Shown here: piece after piece, positions 55,358-63,296 of the stretch
How the letters are laid out: every line of letters starts with the position of its first letter
Position numbering within the stretch: the stretch's first letter is position 1
Translations under genes and position numbers: made by a program
The notes under the pieces: model-generated
What the model was told of the DNA's origin: nothing
The model's database searches: none
What the model saw: only the letters and a program-made list of their open reading frames with translations
IMG/VR virus record: IMGVR_UViG_3300030061_002483
Span: 1-64,000 of that record
Source: a virus
DNA length: 64,000 nucleotides
Strand: one strand, 5' to 3'

Positions 55358-55364
55358 ATAAATA
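55358..55364 (-). promoter_or_regulatory. TATTTAT motif on the minus strand, upstream of the M23 gene
   Basis: Read on the minus strand: GTATATTTATTATTATAAAT, 17 nt before the ATG of the minus-strand peptidase. The motif thus follows the orientation of the gene, which supports a directional promoter function. Confidence 0.55.
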
Positions 55365-55379
55365 TACGATATTGTATAT

Positions 55380-56375
55380 ATGTCAATCAGTATCTCTTGC
55401 ATAATAGTAAATAACCTTAATGATTCTTTTGTAAAAAAAAGACTAATACCTAGTATCCTAACTAACACAGATTCTGATGTAGATTTAGAGATTATTGTGG
55501 TAGACAATAGTCCCGAACAAAATTTTAAATATAAAAATATTAAAGTGGTTAAATCAGAACCTTTTCACCTACCTAAAGCATTTAATATAGGTGTTAAAAA
55601 TAGCACTAAAAAATATTTAGCTTTTTTTCATGATGATTGTGAAATATTAGAAAAAAATTGGGTAAATAAATTAGTTAGTAATTTAACTAATGAAATAATT
55701 GCTGTAGGACCAGAATTACACACAGATGTTATACCATATAATAAAATAACTTGTACAGAATACTTAAAGGAGGTTCCTCTGGTTATTAAGAAAAAAAACT
55801 TTTTAGATTTAGGTGGTTATAGTGAAGAATATTATTTTGGGTATGAAGATATTATATTAAGTGATAGCATTATAAAGTTGGGTAAGAAAATAAAAAAAAT
55901 AGATATAGACTACAACCATTTTAATGGTATGAGTACAGTACTAATAAACACTAAATATAACCCAGAAATTAGTGATGAAAAATACAAAAATATAAAAGAA
56001 AAATTTACCACCATTACTAGTTTAAAAAGTTTTAGGAAGTATGAAATAAAAATATTAAATTCGTTTAAAGTAAACATAAATACATTAATGATACCATTAT
56101 GGGGTAAAATAATACTATGGTTTTTGTCTATATTTACTGGTAAAATTAACATAGGTAGGGGTTTAACCCACACTTTAGGTTATATGAAAGCATATAAGTA
56201 TTGGGATGCTAAATACAATGAAATTCCCACAGAAATCATAACTGAATTACAACCAAAAACTAAAAATGATATGGAAACTTTTTTAGAGGACGTAAGAACA
56301 CACCAAAACGGGAAACTATATAATAAATTGGATAAATATAAAAATAAAATATTTGTGGAATATTTTAAAAAATAA
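55380..56375 (+). CDS. Family 2 (GT-A) glycosyltransferase, 331 aa
   Basis: The N-terminal 220 residues have GT-A features: ISCIIVNNLND strand, LEIIVVDNSPE, the DxD-like FFHDDCEILE that would hold the metal and nucleotide-sugar, and GGYSEEYYFGYEDIILS with the ED pair. The C-terminal 110 residues include a short hydrophobic stretch (IPLWGKIILWFLSIF) that might touch a membrane. Phage enzymes of this kind modify DNA bases, virion proteins or host surface glycans; nothing here selects one. It diverges from the peptidase gene and is not followed by other sugar genes. Confidence 0.78.
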   Translation: MSISISCIIVNNLNDSFVKKRLIPSILTNTDSDVDLEIIVVDNSPEQNFKYKNIKVVKSEPFHLPKAFNIGVKNSTKKYLAFFHDDCEILEKNWVNKLVSNLTNEIIAVGPELHTDVIPYNKITCTEYLKEVPLVIKKKNFLDLGGYSEEYYFGYEDIILSDSIIKLGKKIKKIDIDYNHFNGMSTVLINTKYNPEISDEKYKNIKEKFTTITSLKSFRKYEIKILNSFKVNINTLMIPLWGKIILWFLSIFTGKINIGRGLTHTLGYMKAYKYWDAKYNEIPTEIITELQPKTKNDMETFLEDVRTHQNGKLYNKLDKYKNKIFVEYFKK

Positions 56376-56390
56376 ACCTATATTTTTATT

Positions 56391-58721
56391 ATGATTGCTA
56401 AAGATAAACTAGATAACCCTTTTATAAAAGTAACCTGGGAGGATATACCAGAAAACTTTACCCAAGAAAGAATAAAAAGAGCGAGAACCTACTTTCAAAG
56501 AAAATACAATTCTAAGAATGTTACGGTATTGACTAAAGCGATAGATAGAAAAGATGGTGACGAATTAGATTTAGATATCGAACAAAATGTCCTAGACCCA
56601 CTATACCAAAGAAATTTAATGTCACAATTTGTAATGGCAAATGATATGGGTGTGGAATTAGATTTATTAAAAAGACTAGATGATAAAGTAAATGCAAAAA
56701 TTGCGGATGAGGCAGAATCAGATATAAAGTATAAGAGAGTCTACATTAAAAAGATAAAATTTTCTAATTTTTTATCTTTTGGTGAGAATAATATATTGGA
56801 CGTAAAAGAATTAGGTGGAATAACGGTAATAGATTCTAACCCACCTAATTTTGGGGGTAAATCGGTATTAGCTGTTGACTTAATATTATTTTTGTTTTTT
56901 AACACCACAACTAAGACTAGTAAGGCAATAGATATTTTTAACAGATTTAGTAAAAAAAATGAAGTTTTTGTACAGGGAGAAGTTGAAATTGATGGTAATG
57001 AATATATTATAGTTAGAAAAATAAAAAGAAAAAAAACTAAAAAGGGTGGTTGGTCAGTTAGTACTAGTCTAGAATTTTTAGAAAGAAAAAAAGACGGTTC
57101 ATTACAAAATTTTACAGGTGAACAAAGAAGAGAAACAGAAAAGTTTATAAAAGAGTCGATAGGGACAATGAACGATTTTCTACTGACAGTTTTATCCACA
57201 GCATCCAATTTAGAATCACTAATAGAATCCAAACCAACCGAAAGAGGTAACATACTGAGTAGATTTATAGGTTTAGAAATTTTAAAAGATAAAGAATCTA
57301 TGTGTAAAAAAATGTATTCTGAATGGTCTAAAAAGTTAATATCAAACGTATACAACGTAGAAGAATTAAAAGAGGAAATAAAAAATAATAATACACAAAA
57401 AGAAAATTTAACACAAATTAATGTAACCCATAATAGTAATTTAGAACTGTATAATACCGAATTAAAAAGCAAAAACAACTTAAGAGACACCTTGATAAGT
57501 CAAAAAATTACAGATATAGATACTGAAATTCAGAATGTAAATCCACGACTAGTAGAAGAAAAAGTATTAGATGAAGAGAAAATTTTAGAGTCTTTAAAAT
57601 TAAAGGTGAAAGCTTATGGTGATAAACAAATTCCGGAAGATATAGATTTAGAGTATTTTGGTAAAAAAACTAAAAATAGAGATGAAATACAATTAGAAAA
57701 AGTACAAAATATCACAAATTTAAAAAATCTAAATAAAACATTACAAAATTTAGTAGAGTCAGAAGTATGTCCTACTTGTAAACAAAATTTAAAAGATGTG
57801 GACCACACCGAAGAAATAAAAGAATTAAAAAATGAAATAAATACACTATCTAAACTCATAGAAGTAAATAAACAAAAATTAGAAAATCTAAATAAAGAAC
57901 TTGAAGTACTAAACACCAAAAAAATAATTTTCGATGAGTACGAAAAAGAAATGTTAAAAAAAGAACGACTGGTACTAGAGGTTGGGCAAAAAGAGTTAGA
58001 AGTAGAAAAATTAAAAAATAAGTTAATAAAGTGGAAACAGAATAAAGAAAGACTGGAAAATAATAGTAGAATAGAAAAAGAAATTTTAACTTTAGACTCC
58101 AATATAGACGTTTTAAAAAATAAAAAAGAAACCACATTTAAGGAAATAGAATATAATACCAACCAAATACTCAATTGTGAAAGTGTGGTAAAAGATTGTA
58201 CCACTAAAATAGGTAAAATTAAAAAAGAAAATGAGGTAGATAAAGTTTTTCGAGCTTATCTAACTATTTTTGGGAAAAATGGCATAATAAAAACTATTGT
58301 AAAAAGTGTGGTACCAAAGTTAAACAATGAATTAATGAGATTATTAACCGATGTTACGAAGTTTATGGTAGAGATTAGAGTTAGTGATAAAAATGAAGTA
58401 GAGTTTTGGATGGTAGATAATGATTCTAGGGTTGAAAAACTACTAGTTACTGGAAGTGGGTTTGAAAAAACATTAGCTTCACTAGCTATTAGAACTGTAC
58501 TAACTAAAGTATCCTGCCTACCCAGACCTAATGTGACAGTATTTGATGAAGTTTTAGGGAAAGTTAGTAATGATAATTTAGATGAGGTTGGTGTATTTTT
58601 TAGTAGACTTAAAGATTATTTTGAAAATGTATTTTTAATAACCCATAATCCTTTAGTTAGAGAATGGGCGGATAATAATTTAACAATAGAAAAAGAAAAT
58701 AACATTTCTAAGGTAAAATAA
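56391..58721 (+). CDS. 46: Recombination nuclease subunit gp46 (SbcC/Rad50-like ATPase)
   Basis: 776 residues. An N-terminal extension of about 115 residues precedes the usual SbcC start (IKKIKFSNFLSFGENNILDV). The P-loop is PPNFGGKS instead of GxxGxGKS, so the first Gly is Pro. Long coiled-coil arms surround the zinc hook C460-P-T-C463. The signature is TGSGFEKTLASLAIR (in place of LSGGE) and the Walker B is TVFDEVLGKV (D719, E720). With gp47 it resects DNA ends and supports recombination-dependent replication. It is larger than T4 gp46 (560), mainly from the extension and longer arms. Confidence 0.9.
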   Translation: MIAKDKLDNPFIKVTWEDIPENFTQERIKRARTYFQRKYNSKNVTVLTKAIDRKDGDELDLDIEQNVLDPLYQRNLMSQFVMANDMGVELDLLKRLDDKVNAKIADEAESDIKYKRVYIKKIKFSNFLSFGENNILDVKELGGITVIDSNPPNFGGKSVLAVDLILFLFFNTTTKTSKAIDIFNRFSKKNEVFVQGEVEIDGNEYIIVRKIKRKKTKKGGWSVSTSLEFLERKKDGSLQNFTGEQRRETEKFIKESIGTMNDFLLTVLSTASNLESLIESKPTERGNILSRFIGLEILKDKESMCKKMYSEWSKKLISNVYNVEELKEEIKNNNTQKENLTQINVTHNSNLELYNTELKSKNNLRDTLISQKITDIDTEIQNVNPRLVEEKVLDEEKILESLKLKVKAYGDKQIPEDIDLEYFGKKTKNRDEIQLEKVQNITNLKNLNKTLQNLVESEVCPTCKQNLKDVDHTEEIKELKNEINTLSKLIEVNKQKLENLNKELEVLNTKKIIFDEYEKEMLKKERLVLEVGQKELEVEKLKNKLIKWKQNKERLENNSRIEKEILTLDSNIDVLKNKKETTFKEIEYNTNQILNCESVVKDCTTKIGKIKKENEVDKVFRAYLTIFGKNGIIKTIVKSVVPKLNNELMRLLTDVTKFMVEIRVSDKNEVEFWMVDNDSRVEKLLVTGSGFEKTLASLAIRTVLTKVSCLPRPNVTVFDEVLGKVSNDNLDEVGVFFSRLKDYFENVFLITHNPLVREWADNNLTIEKENNISKVK

Positions 58722-58722
58722 A

Positions 58723-58729
58723 TATTTAT
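58723..58729 (+). promoter_or_regulatory. TATTTAT motif
   Basis: AAATATTTATATAATATG, only 5 nt before the ATG at 58735. If it is a promoter the annotated start may be too early; ATG codon 12 (58768) would leave a more usual leader. Confidence 0.4.
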
Positions 58730-58734
58730 ATAAT

Positions 58735-59310
58735 ATGAGGAAACAAACAAGAAAATATTTGTTATATATGTTTGGTAATTGGAAAACCCAACAAATCAAT
58801 AAAGATATGGTCAATAACATTAAAGATGTCATGGAGACCATAATATATGGTGATGAATTTAGTTTTGTTACCGGTGATAATGTTATAATAATGTGTCTTA
58901 AATCACAGATGAGTTTTGAGGAGATAGAAGATATTCTACATGAATTTTTAAATGAAAACATTAGTGCTTTTTTCATAATGCCTAAACCTAGAAAATTAGG
59001 TTATAGGTTAGAAAAAAATTTAGAGTCACATTTATTTAACCCTAAAGAAATAAAACATAAAAAACTAAAGAAAAAAATAAGTCCTGAATTAAGTGAGGCG
59101 TTAACAGCACAACTAAAATCATTAGTAGATAGTAGACTCAAATTAATTAGGAATGTTTTAGAAAATCCACACCAAGTAAAACCAACCCAAAAAATGATTG
59201 TTCAAAGCTTTACTTTAGATTCATTATTAGATAAAATAAATGATACAGGGATAGAAAGTTTAACTGAATCCGAGTTAGAATTTTTGAATAAATATAATGA
59301 AAAAGATTAA
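58735..59310 (+). CDS. Hypothetical protein, 191 aa
   Basis: Unrecognised. The N-terminal half is mixed alpha/beta (NIKDVMETIIYGDEFSFVTG; FLNENISAFFIMPKPRKLGY), the middle is lysine-rich (IKHKKLKKKISPE), and the C-terminus is a helix with an acidic end (DSLLDKINDTGIESLTESEL). The start is uncertain: ATG 58735 as given, or ATG 58768, because a TATTTAT motif lies only 5 nt upstream of the first. It follows gp46 and overlaps the glutaredoxin-like gene if that starts at 59297. Confidence 0.6.
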   Translation: MRKQTRKYLLYMFGNWKTQQINKDMVNNIKDVMETIIYGDEFSFVTGDNVIIMCLKSQMSFEEIEDILHEFLNENISAFFIMPKPRKLGYRLEKNLESHLFNPKEIKHKKLKKKISPELSEALTAQLKSLVDSRLKLIRNVLENPHQVKPTQKMIVQSFTLDSLLDKINDTGIESLTESELEFLNKYNEKD

Positions 59311-59653
59311 AATGAATTTAGACACCACAAAATATAAATTAGCAATATGGACAGAAAATGAGTGCGAAGGATGTCAAGAACTAAAGGTTAAATTAAAAGA
59401 ATTAAAAATTCCATTTGAAAATAGATGTATAACAGTACCTAAAAATAAATTAGGTAATCCAGATAGGTTATCTCCTGAAGCACAAAATAGATGGGATTTT
59501 ATGGATACTGATAGAGATAATCCAGGTATTATAAAATACACACCAGTCATAATAGTAGAAGATGTGGATGGAAACTCAGAGTACCTAAGTGCTGGTGGAG
59601 CATTTGAAACTACTGATGAAGCAGTAGAACTACTCAAAAAATACTGTAAATAA
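59297..59653 (+). CDS. Glutaredoxin/thioredoxin-like protein, 118 aa
   Basis: YKLAIWTENECEGCQELKVK puts a CxxC redox pair (CEGC) after the first strand, followed by a helix, and YTPVIIVEDV provides the cis-Pro after a second strand, as in thioredoxin-fold proteins. An insertion of about 25 residues (NPDRLSPEAQNRWDFMDTDR) precedes the cis-Pro. Likely role: reducing the class II ribonucleotide reductase at 12.0-13.9 kb, or another disulfide. Two starts are possible: 59297 (14-base overlap) or ATG 59312 directly after the upstream stop. Confidence 0.75.
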   Translation: MKKIKMNLDTTKYKLAIWTENECEGCQELKVKLKELKIPFENRCITVPKNKLGNPDRLSPEAQNRWDFMDTDRDNPGIIKYTPVIIVEDVDGNSEYLSAGGAFETTDEAVELLKKYCK

Positions 59654-59665
59654 AACACAAAAACA

Positions 59666-59697
59666 TTTGGTCTAGTCAAAATTATTTATTAATTTTG
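59666..59697 (+). promoter_or_regulatory. Bacteroidota-type promoter TTTG-N20-TAATTTTG before the sigma gene
   Basis: TTTG at 59666-59669, a 20-base spacer and TAATTTTG at 59690-59697, an exact match to the Bacteroidota -33 TTTG / -7 TAnnTTTG consensus. Transcription would begin near 59703, leaving a leader of about 75 nt with a small CTGAC-AAAAA-GTCAG hairpin (59714-59728). TATTTAT at 59683-59689 lies inside the spacer. It suggests that the phage sigma gene is read by host polymerase with host sigma. Confidence 0.6.
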
Positions 59698-59780
59698 TAT
59701 ACAACAACAATATCTGACAAAAAGTCAGGTTTACCTTAATGGTACACTTATTGTAGTATTAATTAATAAATAAATAAAAT

Positions 59781-60581
59781 ATGGCGAAAAATACATTCAT
59801 AAATCAAAGTGAAATATCACACTACTTAAAAGATGTTAGAAAAAGGAAAGTTTTAACAGCAGCTAGAGAAAAAGAATTAGCAAAATTAATACAAAATCCA
59901 GAAACTACACCTAGTGTAGTAGCAGAAGTACACAAAGAATTACTAGAAGGTAACCTAAGATTTGTTATTAGTGTAGCAAAAGACTACCAAGGACAAGGGG
60001 TTGATTTACCAGATTTGATAAATGAAGGTAATTATGGTCTTTTAAAAGCAATTAATAATTTTGATTGGGATAAAGGATTTAGATTTATATCATACGCGGT
60101 CTGGTGGGTTAGACAATCAATTCTACAATGTCTTAATGAAAATGCAAGAACTATAAGACTCCCAGTTAATATAATCCAAGAACTACAGAGAGAGAAAAAG
60201 AAAATAGGTCAAGAAATAGATAAATTTAATAGTAAATTAGCTCTTTTACCCACAACAATCAATTATGATAAACCAATAAATGAAGAAGGCGATACATTAA
60301 TAGACTTAATTATCAATCCAGATGCGGATAGCCCAGAAGATGCTTTTAAAGATGAAGTTAACCTAAAAGATGAATTATACAAATTAATGAATGTTTTGGA
60401 TAATAGGGAGAGAGACATAGTTGTTGATTATTATGGATTAAATGGTAATACACCAATGACACTCCAAGAAATAGGTGATGAATTAAGTTTAACCAAAGAA
60501 AGAGTGAGGCAAATTAAAGAAAAAGCTTTAAGAAAATTAAGAAATGATAGTTACAATCTGTTAGACTATCTAAGTGAATGA
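59781..60581 (+). CDS. Phage-encoded sigma70-family factor
   Basis: 266 residues. Region 2 is well preserved and near identical in style to Bacteroidota RpoD: NLRFVISVAKDYQGQG, LPDLINEGNYGLLKA, then FRFISYAVWWVRQSILQ with the DNA-melting aromatics. Region 4 is LDNRERDIVVDYYGLNG then LQEIGDELSLTKERVRQIKE, a complete helix-turn-helix. Between them, region 3 is shortened: the helix-turn-helix of region 3.1 is missing, replaced by a basic helix (QELQREKKKIGQEIDKFNSK). No region 1.1 is present. The protein should direct host core polymerase to phage promoters, perhaps the TATTTAT elements. T4 gp55 has the same late role but little sequence in common. Confidence 0.9.
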   Translation: MAKNTFINQSEISHYLKDVRKRKVLTAAREKELAKLIQNPETTPSVVAEVHKELLEGNLRFVISVAKDYQGQGVDLPDLINEGNYGLLKAINNFDWDKGFRFISYAVWWVRQSILQCLNENARTIRLPVNIIQELQREKKKIGQEIDKFNSKLALLPTTINYDKPINEEGDTLIDLIINPDADSPEDAFKDEVNLKDELYKLMNVLDNRERDIVVDYYGLNGNTPMTLQEIGDELSLTKERVRQIKEKALRKLRNDSYNLLDYLSE

Positions 60582-60588
60582 TATTTAT
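60582..60588 (+). promoter_or_regulatory. TATTTAT motif, putative phage promoter
   Basis: GATATTTATCTATAAAAGTA, 14 nt before the GTG at 60603 and immediately after the sigma stop codon. Confidence 0.5.
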
Positions 60589-60602
60589 CTATAAAAGTAA
60601 TT

Positions 60603-61922
60603 GTGAAAAAAAGATTATTTCCATTGATAATAACATTAGCAGCGTTAGCGGTATCCGGTAGTGCAGCATTCTATTCTGTATTTGGACTGAGTAAATTGTT
60701 TGCAGGAGCAAGCACACAAGTAATCATAATGGCAGGTAGTTTAGAATTTGCAAAGTTAGTCGTTGCTTCTTTATTATATCAATATTGGGATACTATAAAT
60801 AAAGCACTTAGAACTTACTTATCAATCGCATGTTTTATTTTGATAATTATTACGAGTGGTGGTATTTATGGTTTCCTATCTGGAGCATACCAATCCACAG
60901 CAACTCAATCAGAGTTATTAGATAAATCATTAGCTATACTAAATCAAAAACAAATTAGGTTTGAAGAAACTAAAGAAGACCTAACACTAGAAAAAACCCA
61001 ATTAAATAAATCAATATCGGAGTTAAGAGTTTCACTCTCAAATCCAAGTTCGGTATCATATTATGATAAAGAAGCTGAACAAGTAATTACAACCACATCT
61101 AGTTCTACAAGAAGAGCATTACAAGCAGAATTAAAAAGTACAATTGAGGATAGAGATGCAGTCAATATAAAACTAGAAGCTATATTAGACTCAATAAATA
61201 AAACAGATATAGCATTATTAGATAAAGAAATAGATAATGAAGCTGAAAGAGAATTAGGTCCCCTCAAATACCTTGCTGAAACTACTGGAAAACCTATGGG
61301 TCAAGTAGTTAATTGGTTTCTATTATTAATTATATTTGTATTTGACCCATTAGCAATAGCATTAGTAGTAGCAGCTAACATGGCTTTCGCACAAATAAAA
61401 AAGAGAGAACCTGAAGTAAAAATGTCTGTACCAGATGGGTTAGAATTTAATACACCATATACTATGGAAGAAGTGTCAGCAGCATTTGCTAGACAAGACG
61501 CTAAAAGAAAAAAAATAGAAAAAGAAGATTATTTTAGTGATTTAGAAGATTATATTAAGGAAGATTTAGATATAGATGAAGAAAGAATGAATATCATAGG
61601 ACAAAACGGAAATGACGGTCTACACTATGAAGAACCAAAAGAAAAAAATATCATCACCTCAACAGAAAATTTAACAGAACAACAAATACAAGACTTAAGT
61701 AGGGAGATAGGTAAAAAAGAAAAACCAATAAAAGAAGAACCAATAAAACCAACTACAGAAGAACTTGAAAAATTAGCAGAAGCTCTTAATATTAGTTATA
61801 ATGAAGATGATGTGCCGTTAGATAGGTTAACAGACACAACACAAACATTAATACATAAGAATATAGAAAAAACACAAAGTGATGGTGAAGAAGAAAGAAA
61901 TCTCAAGTATAAAGGTAGATAA
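60603..61922 (+). CDS. Membrane protein with long coiled coil, 439 aa
   Basis: GTG start. Three hydrophobic segments in the first 95 residues (LIITLAALAVSGSAAFYSVF; VIIMAGSLEFAKLVVASLLY; LSIACFILIIITSGGIYGFL), a coiled coil (about residues 105-200), a fourth segment near residue 240 (VVNWFLLLIIFVFDPLAIAL), then an acidic, lysine-rich soluble C-terminus (residues about 270-439). No family is recognised. The topology suggests an inner-membrane protein with a large coiled coil in one compartment; similar proteins of unknown role occur in large T4-like phages. Confidence 0.7.
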   Translation: MKKRLFPLIITLAALAVSGSAAFYSVFGLSKLFAGASTQVIIMAGSLEFAKLVVASLLYQYWDTINKALRTYLSIACFILIIITSGGIYGFLSGAYQSTATQSELLDKSLAILNQKQIRFEETKEDLTLEKTQLNKSISELRVSLSNPSSVSYYDKEAEQVITTTSSSTRRALQAELKSTIEDRDAVNIKLEAILDSINKTDIALLDKEIDNEAERELGPLKYLAETTGKPMGQVVNWFLLLIIFVFDPLAIALVVAANMAFAQIKKREPEVKMSVPDGLEFNTPYTMEEVSAAFARQDAKRKKIEKEDYFSDLEDYIKEDLDIDEERMNIIGQNGNDGLHYEEPKEKNIITSTENLTEQQIQDLSREIGKKEKPIKEEPIKPTTEELEKLAEALNISYNEDDVPLDRLTDTTQTLIHKNIEKTQSDGEEERNLKYKGR

Positions 61923-62445
61923 ACCAAAACAAATACTTTTGTGTAATACTAATAGAGAATACAAGTACTACACGAAAGGAATCAAGTACAGACTTAATGG
62001 CAAGTACCAAAGAATACCAAATTTTGTAGTTAAAAAAGATGGTAAAACAGAGTTTTTGAATAAAGAAGATGTCACCAGTTTTTTTCTGGAAGGTTACCAC
62101 AAAAAAGATAGTATAATTGTAATAGCTTTAGAAAATAGGGGTTGGTTACGTAGAAGAAGTACTGACGGTAAGTACGTTGATTGGTTAGGTGATATTTATA
62201 ATAATAAAGCTCATGAAAAAAAATGGAGAGGTGAACTATTTTGGGACGGATACACTACTGAACAAATGAAGGAAGTAGCTAAACTTATTGACCTAATATG
62301 TGAAGTTAAAAAAACAGAAAAAAACTTTATAGGTCATAATGTTTTAGTAGATGGTGTACAGGATTTTAAAGGAGTAGTTTCTCGAAGTAATTATAATGAA
62401 TATTGGACTGATTTAGGTCCATCTTTTAATTTTGAAATATTATGA
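61882..62445 (+). CDS. N-acetylmuramoyl-L-alanine amidase-like protein, possible endolysin
   Basis: The ATG at 61882 (187 aa) overlaps the upstream gene by 41 bases; a GTG one codon earlier is the alternative. Several parts resemble the amidase_2/PGRP fold: a QILLCNTN strand where the family has a zinc histidine (IxxHHT), IPNFVVKKDGKTEFLN, IIVIALENRGWL (as IGIELVNxGW), and the ending FIGHNVLV ... YWTDLGPSFNFE, equivalent to VxGHxxxx...DPGPxFxW. The first expected zinc ligand is thus Cys or Asn instead of His. If active it would cut the amide between muramic acid and the stem peptide. Its neighbours, small membrane-anchored proteins, suit a lysis role. The assignment is moderate. Confidence 0.5.
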   Translation: MVKKKEISSIKVDKPKQILLCNTNREYKYYTKGIKYRLNGKYQRIPNFVVKKDGKTEFLNKEDVTSFFLEGYHKKDSIIVIALENRGWLRRRSTDGKYVDWLGDIYNNKAHEKKWRGELFWDGYTTEQMKEVAKLIDLICEVKKTEKNFIGHNVLVDGVQDFKGVVSRSNYNEYWTDLGPSFNFEIL

Positions 62446-62975
62446 AAAAAACAACTAGAATAAAAGATTATACCGATTACGGAAATCAACAATACGATGA
62501 GATGAAGTCTCTTTTAAGTAAGTCTAAACAACTTTTTGAACAAACAGATGGTCAGACCATTCTGGATAGAGAAAAAGAGAAGACAGAAGAGTATGAGGTT
62601 TCTAGTGGTAAAATTGTAGTACATGGATACACAACTAATGATGTTACTTTAACCGATGAAGAAAAAAACAGCTATCAAGAAACTATGGATGATTTTGTAG
62701 AACAAGTTTCTGATTTAGTAGATTATAATTCCTTAAACATATATGAAAATAATGTGGAGTGGAGTGGACAATTAGTAAAATTTGATGTGGAGTTCTTTTA
62801 TACAGTAGGTGAAAGAAATGGGGTGTACATAAATGGTGAGATGATTAAAGTCGATAGTGAGTTCCTTGAAATGCTAAATAATTTAAAAGATTATTATCAA
62901 ATATTTTCAGCAAAATGGGCATCAGTATTGGCCGATAGAAAGTCAACTAAAAAAATAGAAGCAGAAAATCAGTAA
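62442..62975 (+). CDS. Hypothetical soluble protein, 177 aa
   Basis: 177 residues, unrecognised, with a helical N-terminus (EMKSLLSKSKQLFEQTDGQT), an acidic middle (TLTDEEKNSYQETMDDFVEQ) and a beta segment (VEWSGQLVKFDVEFFYTVGE). There is no signal or membrane segment. It overlaps the amidase-like gene by 4 bases (ATGA type). Confidence 0.62.
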   Translation: MKKTTRIKDYTDYGNQQYDEMKSLLSKSKQLFEQTDGQTILDREKEKTEEYEVSSGKIVVHGYTTNDVTLTDEEKNSYQETMDDFVEQVSDLVDYNSLNIYENNVEWSGQLVKFDVEFFYTVGERNGVYINGEMIKVDSEFLEMLNNLKDYYQIFSAKWASVLADRKSTKKIEAENQ

Positions 62976-62976
62976 T

Positions 62977-63294
62977 ATGGAATTTTTAAAAAAATCATGG
63001 AAATGGGTAGTTGGGGTTATAGGGTTCTTTATAGGTTTTGTTTGGTTTATGAACGCTAATAGTAGTAAAAAAGTTAAAAAGATTAAAAAGAAGATTAAAT
63101 CTAATGAAAAGAAAACAAAAGAAGTCGATAAGAAAATAGAAAATGTAAAAAAGAAAAAGAAAGTCACCAAGAAAAAAATTGAGGAGACAGACAAAGAATT
63201 AAAAAAACTTAAAACCAAAAAACCTAAAGTAAAAAAGAAAACAGGAAAACAATCAGCAAAAGCATTAAAAGACAGACTTAAAAAAAGTAATTAA
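62977..63294 (+). CDS. Single-pass membrane protein with very basic coiled tail, 105 aa
   Basis: One hydrophobic segment at residues about 10-27 (WVVGVIGFFIGFVWFM), then a tail of nearly alternating Lys/Glu residues with a high Lys fraction (KKVKKIKKKIKSNEKKTKE and more). The positive-inside rule places the tail in the cytoplasm. It may be a holin-like or spanin-like lysis component, or a DNA-binding membrane anchor; sequence alone does not decide. Confidence 0.6.
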   Translation: MEFLKKSWKWVVGVIGFFIGFVWFMNANSSKKVKKIKKKIKSNEKKTKEVDKKIENVKKKKKVTKKKIEETDKELKKLKTKKPKVKKKTGKQSAKALKDRLKKSN

Positions 63295-63296
63295 CA

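Noticed and set aside
57614-58204. Minus-strand ORFs opposite gp46
   Set aside because: Phe/Ser-rich translations opposite an A-rich coiled-coil gene, with no motif and no promoter; gp46 is certain on the plus strand.
59714-59728. CTGAC-AAAAA-GTCAG hairpin as a rho-independent terminator
   Set aside because: The stem is only 5 bp and no T-run follows; it lies within the predicted leader of the sigma gene, so it was mentioned only as a leader hairpin.
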